Made by a program: the position numbers and the translations under genes
Shown: in pieces, positions 11,640 to 23,574 of the stretch
Layout of the letters: the number at the start of each line of letters is the position of its first letter
Position numbering within the stretch: position 1 is the first letter of the stretch
Notes under the pieces: generated by a model
The model's database searches: none
What the model saw: the letters and a program-made list of their open reading frames with translations, nothing else
Told to the model about the DNA's origin: nothing
DNA from: Syngnathus acus
Taxonomy: Eukaryota > Chordata > Actinopteri > Syngnathiformes > Syngnathidae
Length of the DNA stretch: 64,000 nucleotides
Direction: 5' to 3'
Assembly (NCBI RefSeq): GCF_901709675.1
Contig: NC_051092.1
Span: forward strand, 10,870,491-10,934,490

Positions 11640-11935
11640 GCTGGGCTCCACTGAATATTTTACCACAAAGAAGATTTTGGGGTTGACATTCCCTATAAAT
11701 TAGTTTGTATGACTGAAATTTAAGGTGTGTGTAGATATATACAAGTAATGTATTTTTACAAATCCAGTCTGTTCTGAAGTGCCTCGTGTGTTTAAAAAGA
11801 GGCTTTGGCCTGAATCCCTTACAGTTAATGCACAAATGGGCTTTGATGCTGTGGGTCTGTGGTGTTTAATTTATATTGTTAATATGAGAAACAAAATTAG
11901 TTTTTATTGTCAGATTTTACAAAAATTGAAAACTT
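11640..11935. other. Short unique non-coding stretch
   Basis: Lies between a MITE and a minus-strand SINE-like element. No gene or other repeat recognised. Confidence 0.5.
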
Positions 11936-12168
11936 CCATCCATCCATTTTCAACAGCGCTTATCCTGTTCAGGGTCGCGGGAGGTGCTAGAGCCTATCCC
12001 AGCTGACATCGGGCGAAAGGCAGACTACACACACCCTGAACTGTTTACCAGCCAATCTCAGGGCACATAAAGACATAGAACCAATCACACGCACATGCAC
12101 ACCGCCACTGAGCGCGAATCAGTCCCACGCTGCCCGTACACAATTGAGGCCTGTGTAACCTTACACTA
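11936..12168 (-). mobile_element. SINE-related element, minus orientation
   Basis: It begins CATCCATCCATTTTCAACAG, the reverse complement of the GGATGGATGG SINE tail. It continues through the reverse of the conserved SINE 3' body (TTCAGGGTCGCGGGAGG, TAGAGCCTATCCCAGCTGAC, CACCCTGAACTG). A possible 8-bp duplication, AAATTGAA, occurs at 11923-11930 and 12180-12187, but a few bases separate it from the element on each side. The 5' region is divergent. It sits head to tail with another SINE only 50 bp away. Confidence 0.7.
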
Positions 12169-12216
12169 TCGGCGGCTCCAAATTGAAGACCTATCTTCTA
12201 TCAATAAATGCAGTCA

Positions 12217-12462
12217 GGGCGGCTCGGTGGCGCACTGGTTAGCACGTCTGCTTCACATCCCAAAGACATGCTTGGTAGGCCAATTGAGCACTCCAAATTG
12301 CCCCTAGGTGTGAGTGCGATGGTTGTTTGTCTCTGTGTGCCCTGCGATCGGCTGGCAACCGGTTCAGGGTGTCCACCGCCTATTGCCCGATGACTACTGG
12401 GATAGGCTCCAGCATGCCCGCGACCCCCGTGGGGACAAGCGGTAGAGAAAATGGATGGATGG
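12217..12462 (+). mobile_element. Internally deleted SINE with 9-bp target-site duplication
   Basis: Same family as the copy at 1558-1920. The head has an A-box TGGCGCACTGG at 12228-12238, then jumps from CTTCACA directly to TCCCAAAGACATGC. It therefore lacks about 110 bp that the longer copy holds at 1601-1709, including the whole B-box. The junction shows CACA microhomology. The tail ends GGATGGATGG. ATGCAGTCA at 12208-12216 and 12463-12471 is an exact flanking duplication. The element encodes no protein. Confidence 0.88.
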
Positions 12463-12471
12463 ATGCAGTCA

Positions 12472-13626
12472 TAGTTTTGCCAGACACTGCAGGAAATGAC
12501 ACATTAGTGTCAAATCACAATGACCATGTGAATTATATTGCCACCATCTCATGTGCCTATGTAGGTTTGTTTTTTATGTGGTTCAGTCATATTCTTTGGC
12601 AATTTCCTCTACGGTTGCTTTAAATTTTCAGCGTGCCTAGTGTCATTTCCTTTGAGTTCTTGAACCGATTCTTGATTTTGTTTTATTCGTATTTTACTTC
12701 TCCGATACATTTTTTTTTGTGAACCATACATTGAATTGATTTGTTATTGGATGAGTTCAAAGTACTGTTTTGCTTGTATTTGTGGTTATCAGATCCAAAA
12801 CATACATTCAACATCAGTGATATTTGTTCTTGCGCTCATTTTGTCACTCAAAAGCTGCAGTGTGTGCGTGTGTGTGTGTTTGAAGTCATAGAGATTCAAC
12901 AAGTTATACAAGTATGTTACTGCCCACACTGTCCAATTAATTGCATATAATGTGGATGGAATGAAGGTGACAAACAATGAGTTATATGTAAATCAAATAC
13001 TAGAAAAGTATTCACTGTTTTATTTGTTGCTGTCTTGAAAGTGATGGCCGTTGATAATTGTTTATTTTTTATTCCTCGCAAGATGTCATGCTGAGTTTTG
13101 TCCATATGACAAAACACTGACTGGTAAAATGCTGACCTCTGGTGGCAAGGAAATCTGCACCAAAACGTTTCAGTGAAATATGATACAGCTACGTCAAATG
13201 AGCAAGCATTAATATTGAGCAGGAATAATTGAAAAGTTAGAATACCGCATTCCAATGCAATTTAACTGATATTTAGTTTTGTTATTTTATCATTTCAAAC
13301 ACTATGTGTAAGACTGATGGATATTTTTACTAAATCACCTCAAACTGGTATAATAATAATAATTTTTGTTGGTTCATGAGTGTTCTGTGGTATAGTGACG
13401 ATATCCATCACATATTGATGAAAAATAATGCAGCCTATCATAGTGAGAACACAACAGGATTTTCAAGGTGTTGTATGTATGTTATTTAATGAATTATTGT
13501 CATTACATCCAGTTTACATTACTTTTACCTATTCAGACAGAGTCAAGCTTGAGCATTTGAATAATTTAGCAGAAAGCCTTACCCACTCTTTTGGTCCTTT
13601 CATACTACAATTGTTTTCGTTTTCCA
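12472..13626. other. Non-coding stretch, nothing recognised
   Basis: Contains a short (GT)n near 12863-12880. The frames at 12741-13255 on both strands have no family signature. Confidence 0.5.
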
Positions 13627-13640
13627 CCGCTAGGTGGCAG
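13627..13640 (+). promoter_or_regulatory. CTCF-like core motif
   Basis: CCGCTAGGTGGCAG matches the CTCF core with one substitution at the third base. It has the same strand orientation as the motif at 8993. Confidence 0.35.
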
Positions 13641-16248
13641 AACAGATCTGATAATGGATAGGAATGACTATCGGTATAACATAGTGTTTCTGGAGTACTG
13701 AGGCAATTTGAGGAGCTAAATTCGATTGAAAAACTGTCCCCCACCCATCCCTATACTACCATACATTTTTTTTCCAATACTCAAAGACCTTAAGTGTGAA
13801 CCTGGTGTTTTGTTGGAAAGTACTTCACTGGTAAAAAAAAATGCAAAGGAGTAGCAATTCTACATCACAAATTTGATACATGCTAGTTAGTCATAGCTTT
13901 CTCAACAGTAAAAACTTATGGCTGGGATTTTTTTTGCATTTGAAAGGAATGAATCTGCAAGATGGTCTTATGTCATCCGCAACCCACAGTTACCCAGTTG
14001 AATAGGCCTGATTGATACACTATATGCAGGTTTTGCACGTTAAAATAGGAGTTCATTCCTTTGCATTGCTGAACCATTTGACAGAGTATTTCAAAACAGT
14101 TGAGCAATAGTCCCTACAATTCACTGGCGACCAGTTCAACTCCAACTTCAGTATTCTGGCATAGACAATGCATGGATGGGAGAATAGTCATTTTTATTGA
14201 TGATGCATTTCATTGTAATACAACCTGTTACAAAGTCAAACGACTATCAATGAATAGTTATACTAAGTTCATTTTGGTTTTACTTGTTAATCACTTCACT
14301 GTTTCTTTTATCTCAAACTAATCATTTTAGGTGCATTACCTGACATGTAACCAGTGAAGTGACTATCAATGAAGATTGTCTCATTTCACACCCACCACCA
14401 AGCAGCACTTAGTAAATTAGTACTGCTTAGCACTAACAAAGTCATGCTGTGACTGAGGGCTTGTAACTCATAGCTGAGACTTGACCAACTCAGAGTTTGA
14501 CCTGATTCTCTTTGAAGTCAAGCTACATGACCCCCGTGACCTTAAAGTCTGACCTGAACGAGGAAGTTTACATGAGAAGAAAACCAAACCGCTGTGTTTT
14601 CAGGGAGGATAGATGTGGATTAGATGAGAATGTGTGCTTTAGGTTTGTGTTTGTAAGCGAACCAGTGCAGTAGAAAGAAAGCAGCACACACAGACACATT
14701 TAAAGACAGAAAGAAATAGTTCTTTTTTTTCAGTTAAGTCATATACTGTACTATTGGAAGGAAGGAGTATTATGCACATCCAAACATTGCTCTATAAGAA
14801 CAGAGCTATATTGTGACCTGGTGTTTTTCTTCTATTTTGAGCTCTGAATATGTGGTAGATGGCTCAGGAAGCTTAGGGATATCTTTGCGAGTGTGGATGT
14901 TTTTTTTTCGGGGCATATTGGATGAAAAGAAAACTTCCCTGATGAATAGTTTACAGTGTAGATGACCTTTAATGAACGTTAAAATAAAATGTCATTAAGA
15001 TTTTGTTGTTTGCCAGTAAGTGAATGCACAAGGGCAAGCCAGTTAAACAGAACTCTCCACTTTGTTTTCCTTTAGTTTGTTTTAATAGCTGTTACAAAAA
15101 GTTTTGAAAAGCTCATATTCAATCACAGTGCTTTTGTACTCGCCAGGGGCCTTATATTGCCAAGTCTACTACTTTTTCAGGTAAAGGCCGGCTCACCACA
15201 CCAAATTTCCGAGCGACGTGCATTGAAACTCACTCTATCGACCACAGAGCCTTTGCCTCTGTGGAGCTGCAAGTACAGAGCGACAAACCTGTTCACTCAC
15301 TTGCTCTTTATCCAAACTGATGAGGTCGGCCTCTCACTTGACTACCTCAATCTACCTCCATGCCCTCAACGACTCCCGTCTTTGTTGATCTTGTCATTGT
15401 GGCCTAGATTAGACCCCATAGCCATACTTAGCCTCTTTGGTTGGATTTTACTCCGTCAGCGTACACCTTGGTTTTAATGTACGGAATTTGCTTGTTTTCT
15501 TCACTTATGTGTGGTTGTGGATGTTAACTTTCTGTTCGACCTTTCACCTCTCAGAATTACAGGAATTGATCTCTTTCCTGAGGGTGGTTGGCTTTTGCTC
15601 CCACGCCTTGTCATGTCAAGATTAATGACTTCATTTGTGCAGTCGTATGGCACTAATTGCAACAAATCAATTCTCCAAATTGCATCTAAGTCACCACAGA
15701 CCACCAAGAGGCTCGAACTACCCAGCCTGATTTAAACACCATTACGACCTCCACAAGTACCTCGGAAGATGCTCTGTTCAATTTTATGACCACCAAAGTG
15801 AGATGGTTAAGATTCAGTTTGTCGTCATATATAACGTTTTGCCTTAATGATATTTGAGCATTTGGCTTCAATTAATGGGACTCAAACCAAGATAGTGATG
15901 TTTCTAACAGAACAGTTACAATAAAAGACCCAATAAGTCACCATGTCTTCATCACGTCAATGTTCTTAATATAGATGTTCGTAAAGCATTTGGCTAAAGT
16001 AAATGGCTTTTTAAAATGTCCTGTTATTGGACAGGAGTACGTACTCGATGCTACTTGCTGCACATTTAAGAGAACATAGGCGGGGGGGTCACAGCAGGAG
16101 TCAATAGTATTGAGCAATTGAAATGCATTACACTGTAGATGCCTATATAAATAGGGCAAACATTGTGTGATATAGAGGATTAATCATGTGTGCATGACGG
16201 TGTACATTACTAACCCACACACTCGCCAATATTGATCTGCAAATGTGA
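13641..16248. other. Long non-coding stretch, nothing firm
   Basis: Mostly unique AT-leaning sequence. The 106-codon frame at 15157-15477 follows TTTTTCAG but shows no recognisable domain and no good donor, so it is not called. No transposon ends were seen. Confidence 0.45.
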
Positions 16249-16645
16249 AACCTCAACTTATGAACTTAATTCGTTCCGTGATCAGTAGGTGCTTGGGGGA
16301 CGGTGGGAATGGGGAGTGGGAGAATCACGTACTGTTTAATTTCCCCTTAATTTCTACGTACGCTTCACCATCTTCTGACTACGCCCAATGCTATTTGTAC
16401 TAGCTTTCTTCGGAGACATGATTTACTATAGAACTATGGATGATCATGTCAATATGCTACCCCGCACCAGGACGAATACAGGAAGTTGCAGGGCGAAGGG
16501 TAGAGAAACGCGTACACACGTCACAACGTTACCTGACACGCTCTGACAGAGTCGCTCCCGGGTTCGGATGTCGAATTTGGTTCGTAAGTGGAGGCAAAAA
16601 AATCTTGAGGCTCCGGTTCGTATCTCGATATGTTCGTCAGTAGAG
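16249..16645. repeat. Probable DNA-transposon relic with imperfect inverted ends
   Basis: The left end, CTCAACTTATGAACTTAATT followed by CGTTCCGTGATC, and the right end (GGTTCGTATCTCGATATG, TTCGTCAGTAGAG) are imperfect reverse complements: CTCAACTTATGAAC against CTCTACTGACGAAC. The phrases resemble a common fish repeat from memory. No coding capacity is visible and the target duplication is unclear. Confidence 0.5.
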
Positions 16646-16899
16646 CTTTCACTGTATAGCTTTATATGAGCATTTGGGAAGCGCATCAGGAGCCCATGAC
16701 CGGGCAGCGGGGTATCCAGAATTCCCCGGAGCTGCACCCAGCATGGAGGAACAACTACGGCCTTTGTTGGGAACGCTGTTGATCTCACACTCAGTTAATA
16801 TAGACTTTTCCCACTGACTCTGCCAACAGTCTGAAGTCATTTAATGAAGTGGCTGCTGAGTTTAGAAGGAGCCAGTGTGCTCGCTGCTTGCTTTGACAG
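16646..16899. other. Short non-coding stretch before a candidate microexon
   Basis: Unique sequence ending in a pyrimidine-leaning CTCGCTGCTTGCTTTGACAG. Confidence 0.45.
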
Positions 16900-16930
16900 A
16901 ATGGAAAATGTCTGTGTTATGCAGTGTACA
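16900..16930 (+). other. Candidate 31-nt microexon carrying a start codon
   Basis: The acceptor TTGCTTTGACAG precedes 16900 and the donor ACA|GTGAGT follows at 16931. The enclosed bases are A plus ten open codons reading MENVCVMQCT, with an ATG in favourable context (A at -3, G at +4). Splice signals on both sides of so short an open segment are suggestive, but such pairs occur by chance in 64 kb. If real, it would be an early exon of the transcript starting near 6 kb. Confidence 0.17.
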
Positions 16931-16936
16931 GTGAGT

Positions 16937-18120
16937 GACAAGACGCGCACGCTCCGATACTTGCGCCTCTGTACAAACATACTAGCACGTGTCGTGGGAT
17001 AGTCGCACATTCCAAGGTGTCATAAAGCGTGACCGTGTTTATTCAAGGTAATATGTAACATATTTGTTCGGGAAGAATCCCTTATGACTAGTTTCAACCC
17101 CCCTGGACTTGCTATTGATGAAACAAACTGGTTCAATTTCTCAGATTTGGCTCCTTTCATCACCATCCTGAATGATGGCACACACCACACTTGGGGAGTT
17201 ACTCGCAAGCAAAGTCTGGCTTTCTTAGAATCAGTTTAGTTGAAATATGAAAGCTACGTGCATAATAGATATAAAAGACGGACAATATTATAATGACAAT
17301 GAAAACTGCAGGGCAATCGAAAATTTTACTTACAGTGTGGTGAAACAAAGAATAGATGATGATGATGGATCTCTTTGTTTATATTTTTATGGAAGCCCTG
17401 TTGCAGTAATAAGGCTATTACAACTCTTAATAATAATAATAAATGTTACTTGTTGACTATCTGAGGAGAGTTTGTTCATATTACAGAGATACTGTATCAA
17501 CGGCATTATTTATAAGAAACTTTTTTTTTTCTTCTTTCATCCAACCAGATCGATCTTTGTTATAGTGCACAATTGCCAAGCATGTTCTTTCAGTGAGCAG
17601 TCTGGCAAGGAGTTTGAGATTGAGAACGTTTGTCATCACGCCTTTTTCATTTTTTTTCCCCCTTTTAAGAGATAATTGAAACTGTCATTAACTTTAGTGA
17701 ACACTTGCGTCAGTGCAACAATACAATTGTCTAGATGAGTTTTCCAGCTCGGTAGACAACCGGCTGTATGGGGGAAGGGACGCGATATGTGTCAGACAAT
17801 TAACGTCCTTCAATATGGTCACTGGGAATTATTGATGAACATTGCAATGTTCTGCTGTCTTTCTATCAAGTTAATAATTGACGTGTTGTCATACCAAGAG
17901 GCACATGTAGGCAAGCATACATTGAAGACTGTGAAGGCATTCCACTATTACTATCATAATGTAGCTCTTTATTCGTTGTATGTGTGTGCGTGAGGGGGGT
18001 GATGTGAAAGAGGAAGAGTAGCAGGCAGAAGCAGAGGAAGAGGTCAGAGAACACGACTCACGATAGTCTTGAATAGCATATTGTGTCCTTTTGTTCTAAA
18101 CTATTGTTTCTAATTTACAG
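16937..18120. other. Non-coding stretch leading to a strong acceptor
   Basis: No gene or transposon recognised. T-rich tracts lie at 17520-17545 and 17640-17670. The stretch ends in a good 3' splice site at 18119-18120. Confidence 0.45.
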
Positions 18121-18230
18121 ACCCAAGGCTGGGTACAAGGAACACCAGCGCAGACACAATGGGGCACCGCGCATCAGCACATTTTGGAGATGAATTCATT
18201 CTTGACGTGAACTTTTTAGCTGGCTGCTAG
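18121..18230 (+). other. Candidate exon after a strong 3' splice site
   Basis: A long pyrimidine-rich run, TTCTAAACTATTGTTTC then TAATTTACAG, ends at 18120. It has a branchpoint-like CTAAAC and CTAAT and is a convincing acceptor. Downstream, two frames stay open for about 30 codons; one contains ATGGGG at 18159 in good context. The right edge is uncertain: the best donor is a weak TAG|GTTCAT at about 18230. It could be a 5' UTR or lncRNA exon of the rightward transcript. No homology is recognised. Confidence 0.25.
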
Positions 18231-19872
18231 GTTCATTCGACTGTACGTCCATGTGGCCGATGATTTTACATCCAAATTTTTGTTTTGGGTATTGTCAGCT
18301 GATTGTATCGCTTTAATGGTGGATGATCTTTCGAAGTAACGGCCATAGGCGATTACAGCTGACATTTGTCGAGCTCCGCTCTCAGGACATGGTTGTGATG
18401 GGACAGTGGTGATTGTTTTGCAACGTCTTTGTGGTTATTTCTTCGGTCCATTTATTCGAGCCAAACTTCACTTTTCATGTCCATTTTCACGCTTGTCCAT
18501 TTATCCACATCTGCCATGAATGGACAGTATCGCTGCATGTATTTGCTCGCACCTCCATTCAAGGCCCCCATCTTTTCATCTAAGGGCAGAATGCAGTCTG
18601 TTTTGGTGTCCTATTATGCAGCTGTCAGTTATTTTCCAAACACTCAAGTGTCATTTGCCTCAGATTCCGTCCCTTTCAATTCCCACGTCTTTTCCATGGC
18701 TCTCCAGCATGCATTTCATTGAGTGTGCATCAGCGGGCAAATTCATTCTTTTTCAAACATTTTCATAGCAGCCATAAGCCTCCCTTTTAAATCCAAGGAC
18801 AATGTGTTTTTGTCCATCCTTTTCAGCGGCAAGTGTGGGGATTCTCATTCTCTCCCTCTGCCCCTCGCTCCCGCTCTCATTTTCCGAGGGCATCTGGGGG
18901 GACCCCAGAGCGTGGTGCTTCTCTGAGCACTCAATTGTCTGACTGTAATGAACCATGATGAGAGATAACAGAATGAAATGTTATAATTCATGCAGACCTC
19001 AGTGAAGAGCACGTGGCTAGCGGCGGGCCTGGTCTGTGATTGCCTCCTGCTCATCTTCCAGAACAATACGTTTGCGCTTCCAGCACCACTTGCCCTGCGT
19101 GGGCCAGCGTTGTTTTGTCCTCTTGCCGCTATTCAAAGTCATTTAGAGCTGAAAGGTTGTCTGTGATCAGCGACATGCCAGAACATCTCTTTGGGAAACT
19201 AGGCAAACTGTCTCCCCAAACCAGATGTCGTCTTGGAATTCTCTCATTCTTTACACAACAACTCTTGATTTACATACAGTTGACCCTTGGAACTTCAACT
19301 TAAGGGGGCTGTTTGAAATTGTATTGGAGATTTCAGATTTTGAAATATTGTTGCCAACAAGACAGAGTAGAATAAAATCCATAACAGAGGTCAGACCTTC
19401 GTAGTCACTTGCCCTTATTTGTCTTGTTGGCATTCATGTTCCTCTTTTGCTAAACAAAAGACATACTCTGAAAGAAATCAAGGTTGACATGCAATTGAGT
19501 TCATGTGATTTGCTCGTCCCGTTTTGTTTTGGTTGCTGCATCGTGTTTTTGATTCTTGTTCAAATTTTGGATCATATATTTCCTGGAAAGTCTAGGTCCA
19601 AATTTTGAGTGTTTTGACTCTAAGATGTTTTTGACGGTAAAATATTCTAGCGTTGGCCAGTCTCAGAAGAGAAATTGTAATGCCTGTGTGATCAATGCAC
19701 GTTTTACTAAAGTACTTTATTTGAATAATTAGAGATTCATTTGTTTCATGCCCAAAAAATGCAACAAACACTTTGCGCCTCTTTTTGCATGTGCAAACCT
19801 GTAGTAAATCATGCCTGAAGAATGCAAAGCAAATCAGAGCAAACCCAGAAAAACTTCTTTAACAAGTGCATT
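18231..19872. other. Non-coding stretch; 18900-19215 is a candidate conserved element
   Basis: No gene recognised. The segment 18900-19215 has complex, low-repeat sequence with CAATTG, TAAT and GATAAC motifs of the kind seen in developmental enhancers. This is only an impression without alignment. Frames at 18429-19303 lack domains. Confidence 0.35.
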
Positions 19873-19941
19873 CGTGTGTGTGTGTGTGTGTGTGTGTGCG
19901 TGTGTGCGTGTGTGCGTGTGTGCGTGTGTGCGCGCGTGCGC

Positions 19942-19973
<32 letters not shown>

Positions 19974-19980
19974 ACACGCA
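19873..19980. repeat. Compound GT / GTGTGC / GCGT microsatellite
   Basis: The array passes from (GT)n through a GTGTGTGC pattern to (GCGT)n and closes with CGCACACGCA. About 108 bases of strict purine-pyrimidine alternation make it a strong candidate for Z-DNA. The frames across it on both strands (Cys/Val/Arg or His/Thr/Ala rich) are artefacts. Confidence 0.96.
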
Positions 19981-21333
19981 TGTCTGCTCATGTCGACTTC
20001 AATGTTACTTCACTAGATTGTCAAGGAGCCAAACAGGGTAGTGCTATGAAAATCCTATTTTTATTATTTTCTCCTCTGCTCGTGTCGCTGATAAGAAGAT
20101 GACAACATGATGTCAGCACCAGCATCTAATATGTTGTATAAAATGCTTGACAGCAATGTTGCTTTCAACAGAACAGTGGCACAGGTGCCATACAGACTCG
20201 TGAAGGGGGAAATGAGTCAAATGACTATGTCCCTTATTCAATTTTTGTGTTGTTAATATAATATAGCTAATAAATATTGTCTTGAACAATGTACAAGATG
20301 AGTGGAAATCGTGCACGCATAATACAGAATCAACTGGGAGACATTCTAGGGTGATGCGATATTGTGAAATGCAAAAATTCTCTCGGACATTGAAAAATGC
20401 AAAAAAAAAAAGTGGTTTGTTGCAGGGTTCCTTGCATGGAATCAGACATACACAGGGCTAAAACAATGAACATTAGCCTGTTAAGGAGAATTCTAAATTG
20501 GATGACATTTTTGTGTTTACTTCAATCCTTTCTTGCTTACTCAAGAAATAGCAGAAGGAGCATACTGTGTTAACCAACTCCAAGGCATAAATATGTTAAG
20601 TGCAGATTTGTAAAGTTTGGAGAAACTATAAAAGCTTTGACGAAAACAGGGAAGCTCGCACAAGCGGGTGAGCTGGCAACACATCCATCTCAGCTCCACA
20701 CAATGATGGCAGCAGCCTCCCCTCGCTCCCAGGCTTCACTGAAGGAAATGAATGTTTACCCTTGTTATTTAATGGTTCCTTTTTTGTGTTGGGAAAGAAT
20801 AGAGCCGGGGCACAAGAACGATCAAAAAGCTTTAAATCCTGCCGCAATTAATGCACGATGCACCCTAATCAGGTGTGGCTTCGCTCTCACAGTTTGAGGT
20901 GGGTAGAGTGGAAATGTGGCATTAAACAACTGGGCCTACCACACGCCACACATGAACTACTTTGCTCCCGAGATGTAGGTAGAGATTCTGGAGGAGGAAC
21001 GGTCGGATGGGAAACATCCATGCTGCACTCACCCTGGCTGGCCACACTGTGGTGCTTTGTGTGCAGCAGATAGAAGGGATGGATGAGGGCTTACTGTATT
21101 CAAACACACATCTCGTATACTCGGAAGTCTGCAACAAAGAGCTTTTTTTTCTTTTACTTTCTCATAAATGGTATTGTATCATTTTGAGCTAGCAAAGCGC
21201 CGAAGCGTGTCATTCTTTATTTGATCGATTTAGTCCGCTTCTACATCCGTGGATTTTCACAGCACGACGACAAAGATGCAGTAGTCTATGAAACTTTTGA
21301 AGCTTTGTAATGTTTTCCCAGCTTTGCCTCTCA
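19981..21333. other. Non-coding stretch; 20690-20900 is a candidate conserved element
   Basis: No gene. The block 20690-20900 contains ATCAAAAGC (SOX/TCF-like), CAATTAATG (homeodomain-like) and CTAATCAGG in complex sequence, so it could be an enhancer. This is unverified. Confidence 0.35.
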
Positions 21334-21359
21334 TTCTTTCTTTCTTTCTTTCTTTCTTT
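21334..21359. repeat. (TTTC)n microsatellite
   Basis: Six and a half perfect TTTC units. Confidence 0.95.
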
Positions 21360-21708
21360 ACGGTTTCCATCCCTAACATCTGCTCCCAGCCAGCCACCTG
21401 TCTACTGTCAAATGCAATATTAATGTACGCCATCCACTGTTAATTATTACCCCTGAATGTGGTCATGTCAAGCTGAATATGCATAACAGGATTGTAAAGA
21501 GCCGTTTTATTAGAGGTGATCACTCTCCTTCCTCTGCCTTTCTCCTTCTCTTTTGCTCCCCGAGACCAAACGCCATTTCTCAGGTCTTTCTATCTACTGA
21601 AGTTGTAATTGTGAGTGTGTGTTTTTGCGCATGAGTGTGTTTGTGTGTACTCAGCGTGCCTCCATACACCACTACAGCTTGTTTCCCAGGAGACGCACAA
21701 CTGCGTGT
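21360..21708. other. Unremarkable non-coding stretch
   Basis: Contains a short GTGTGT-rich patch near 21612-21650. Nothing else was recognised. Confidence 0.5.
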
Positions 21709-21862
21709 GCGAGGAGGGTGGCAGAGGGATGGTCGAGGGGTGGATGAAGGGATTGGGTGATGGAGGGGTGGCATGTCGACCCGGGGAAGGAAAAGGGGGA
21801 CTGTGGAGGGGTGAAGTAATGAGAGGTGTTGTAGGAGGGGAGCTGCGGAGGGGGTGGCAGTA
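21709..21862 (+). other. G-rich, purine-biased tract with many G-runs
   Basis: More than ten runs of three to five G lie on the plus strand within about 150 bp, separated by short spacers (for example GAGGAGGGTGGCAGAGGG and GGGGAAGGAAAAGGGGG). Several overlapping G-quadruplexes are possible. Proline-rich open frames on the minus strand, up to 175 codons at 21672-22199, result from this skew and are not called as genes. Confidence 0.65.
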
Positions 21863-23574
21863 AAGCAAGGCCAGGCGGGTGGCATGGCAGTGGGGCCTCC
21901 TTGTGTCCCAGTCCCCCTTGTCCCTCCTGGTCCCCTTTGCGGACAGCATCTGCAGCCTGCTTTACATGCAAAACACACCCTGCAGAGAGGGCGTCTACAC
22001 ATGGGGATAAGGGGACAAGAAGAAAAGCATTCCTGAGGCAGCGCTGGGAGAAGAGGGAGGTGGGTCTCTTCAACAGCCTCGCTCTACCAGTGTCTCTCCC
22101 AGATGAATCCGTGGGGGAAAGCAGTAATGAAGGATGAGAGGATACGTTCACCGAAGATGATTTTGCTTGGTGCTCATTTCCATACACAGTCAACGCCATT
22201 TTCTTTCATGTCAAGTTTCATTTACACCAGACCTGACACGATCAACCAATTTCATCTCGACGGCAGGTTCAATTTAACCCAGGAACACGCTATTAAGGCC
22301 GTGAAACTCGAGCGAGTGTGAACATGAGAAAACCATGAGCGGACTATTTTTGGAATTTTAGCACTGTATTTCGATTGAAATAAATTATTATCCCACTAAC
22401 CACTAAACACTTTGCACCTCCGGGTGATCGCAGCATGTGTACGGCCAATAGAATTGAAGTTGCAAGACAGACATAAAATAGCATGTTGGACGTGGTACAG
22501 ATGTGGATCCTATGCTACATCGAATATTTCGTCCCAAGTGTTTAGTTTTAGAATTGGGAGAAATAATTTTCAGCATAATTCATGTTAGGCCACGTCACAA
22601 TTGATGGGTTTTTACTGATTACGTTGAGTTTCTTTTGTCTTCTGCCCAATTCAATATTCAATAAATGCATTTTTTAACACTAGGTATTTGACTACATTCA
22701 CTGTTATTGATTATGAGGAATTAATCCACATTTGTTGTCTTTTGTGATCTTTTAGTTTAGTTTCTCATCTCCTCGTTTGCTCCGACATCACAGCTTACAA
22801 CTTTGGCTTGACTCTCTAAAAATGATTTGTTCATTTAGAGCTCTGTGATTAGCAGTTGCCCTAAGACGGCCAGGAAAGTTCTAACCCAGAATCTAATATT
22901 TTCCTCATTGTCACCATCTTTTCATGCTGAACTTGGGTGCAACCAATCTGTCCACAGTAGTTGTCTGTTGCTGGCAATAATGTTCCCTATTGTTAATCAA
23001 GGAAAGAAACATAAAGGGATAACCCAAGGTCTTATATTCTAATGCTGTTTCATTTCTTTCCCATTTTCCTTCCTTTATGTTCAGTGTTAAGTCACCGTGC
23101 TGCCTGTAACAATGTATCCAACACTAACCAGATGTCCTGGCATGTGTGTGACTTTGTGTGCCTGTGTGTGAATGCCACCTGCCAAGGCGAGCAAGCGCAT
23201 ATTTTAATGTAGTCGTAACCGCACGCCCTTTGTTCTGTGAAATGTCAAATCACACAGGTTGAATGGGTCGCGTGGTCTGCCAGCAATGGCATTCGAGAAA
23301 TATCATTGGCACATTGTCTTCCATACTGGACTGTCATTTTGTGCCCATTTTGAAGAAACACGTTACCAAAAATGGCTGCCAATTGACTCCCTTTTGGGAT
23401 GTACGCCACTCAAGTGATATTTGGTGGTGTTTCATCTGTTGCAGACCAACTTTGAAAGGTTGTCATCCTTCCTAGTGAGCCATGAAGGAAGAATATTCTG
23501 GTCTTTCTTGGGTTTGTCAGTAACTCTTAGGGGAAAACAAATGCCTCAATTCAAGAGTGGAGAAAAAAATTAGA
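21863..23574. other. Non-coding stretch, GC-rich at its start
   Basis: The first 300 bp remain GC-rich and complex and could be regulatory. The rest is ordinary AT-leaning sequence. No supported gene or transposon. Confidence 0.45.

Noticed and set aside
19809-20102. Several overlapping Cys/Val/Arg and His/Thr-rich frames
   Set aside because: They all lie in the GT/GCGT microsatellite.
21580-22199. Pro-rich minus-strand frames of 119-175 codons
   Set aside because: They arise from the G-rich plus-strand tract, have no domain, and overlap each other in three frames.
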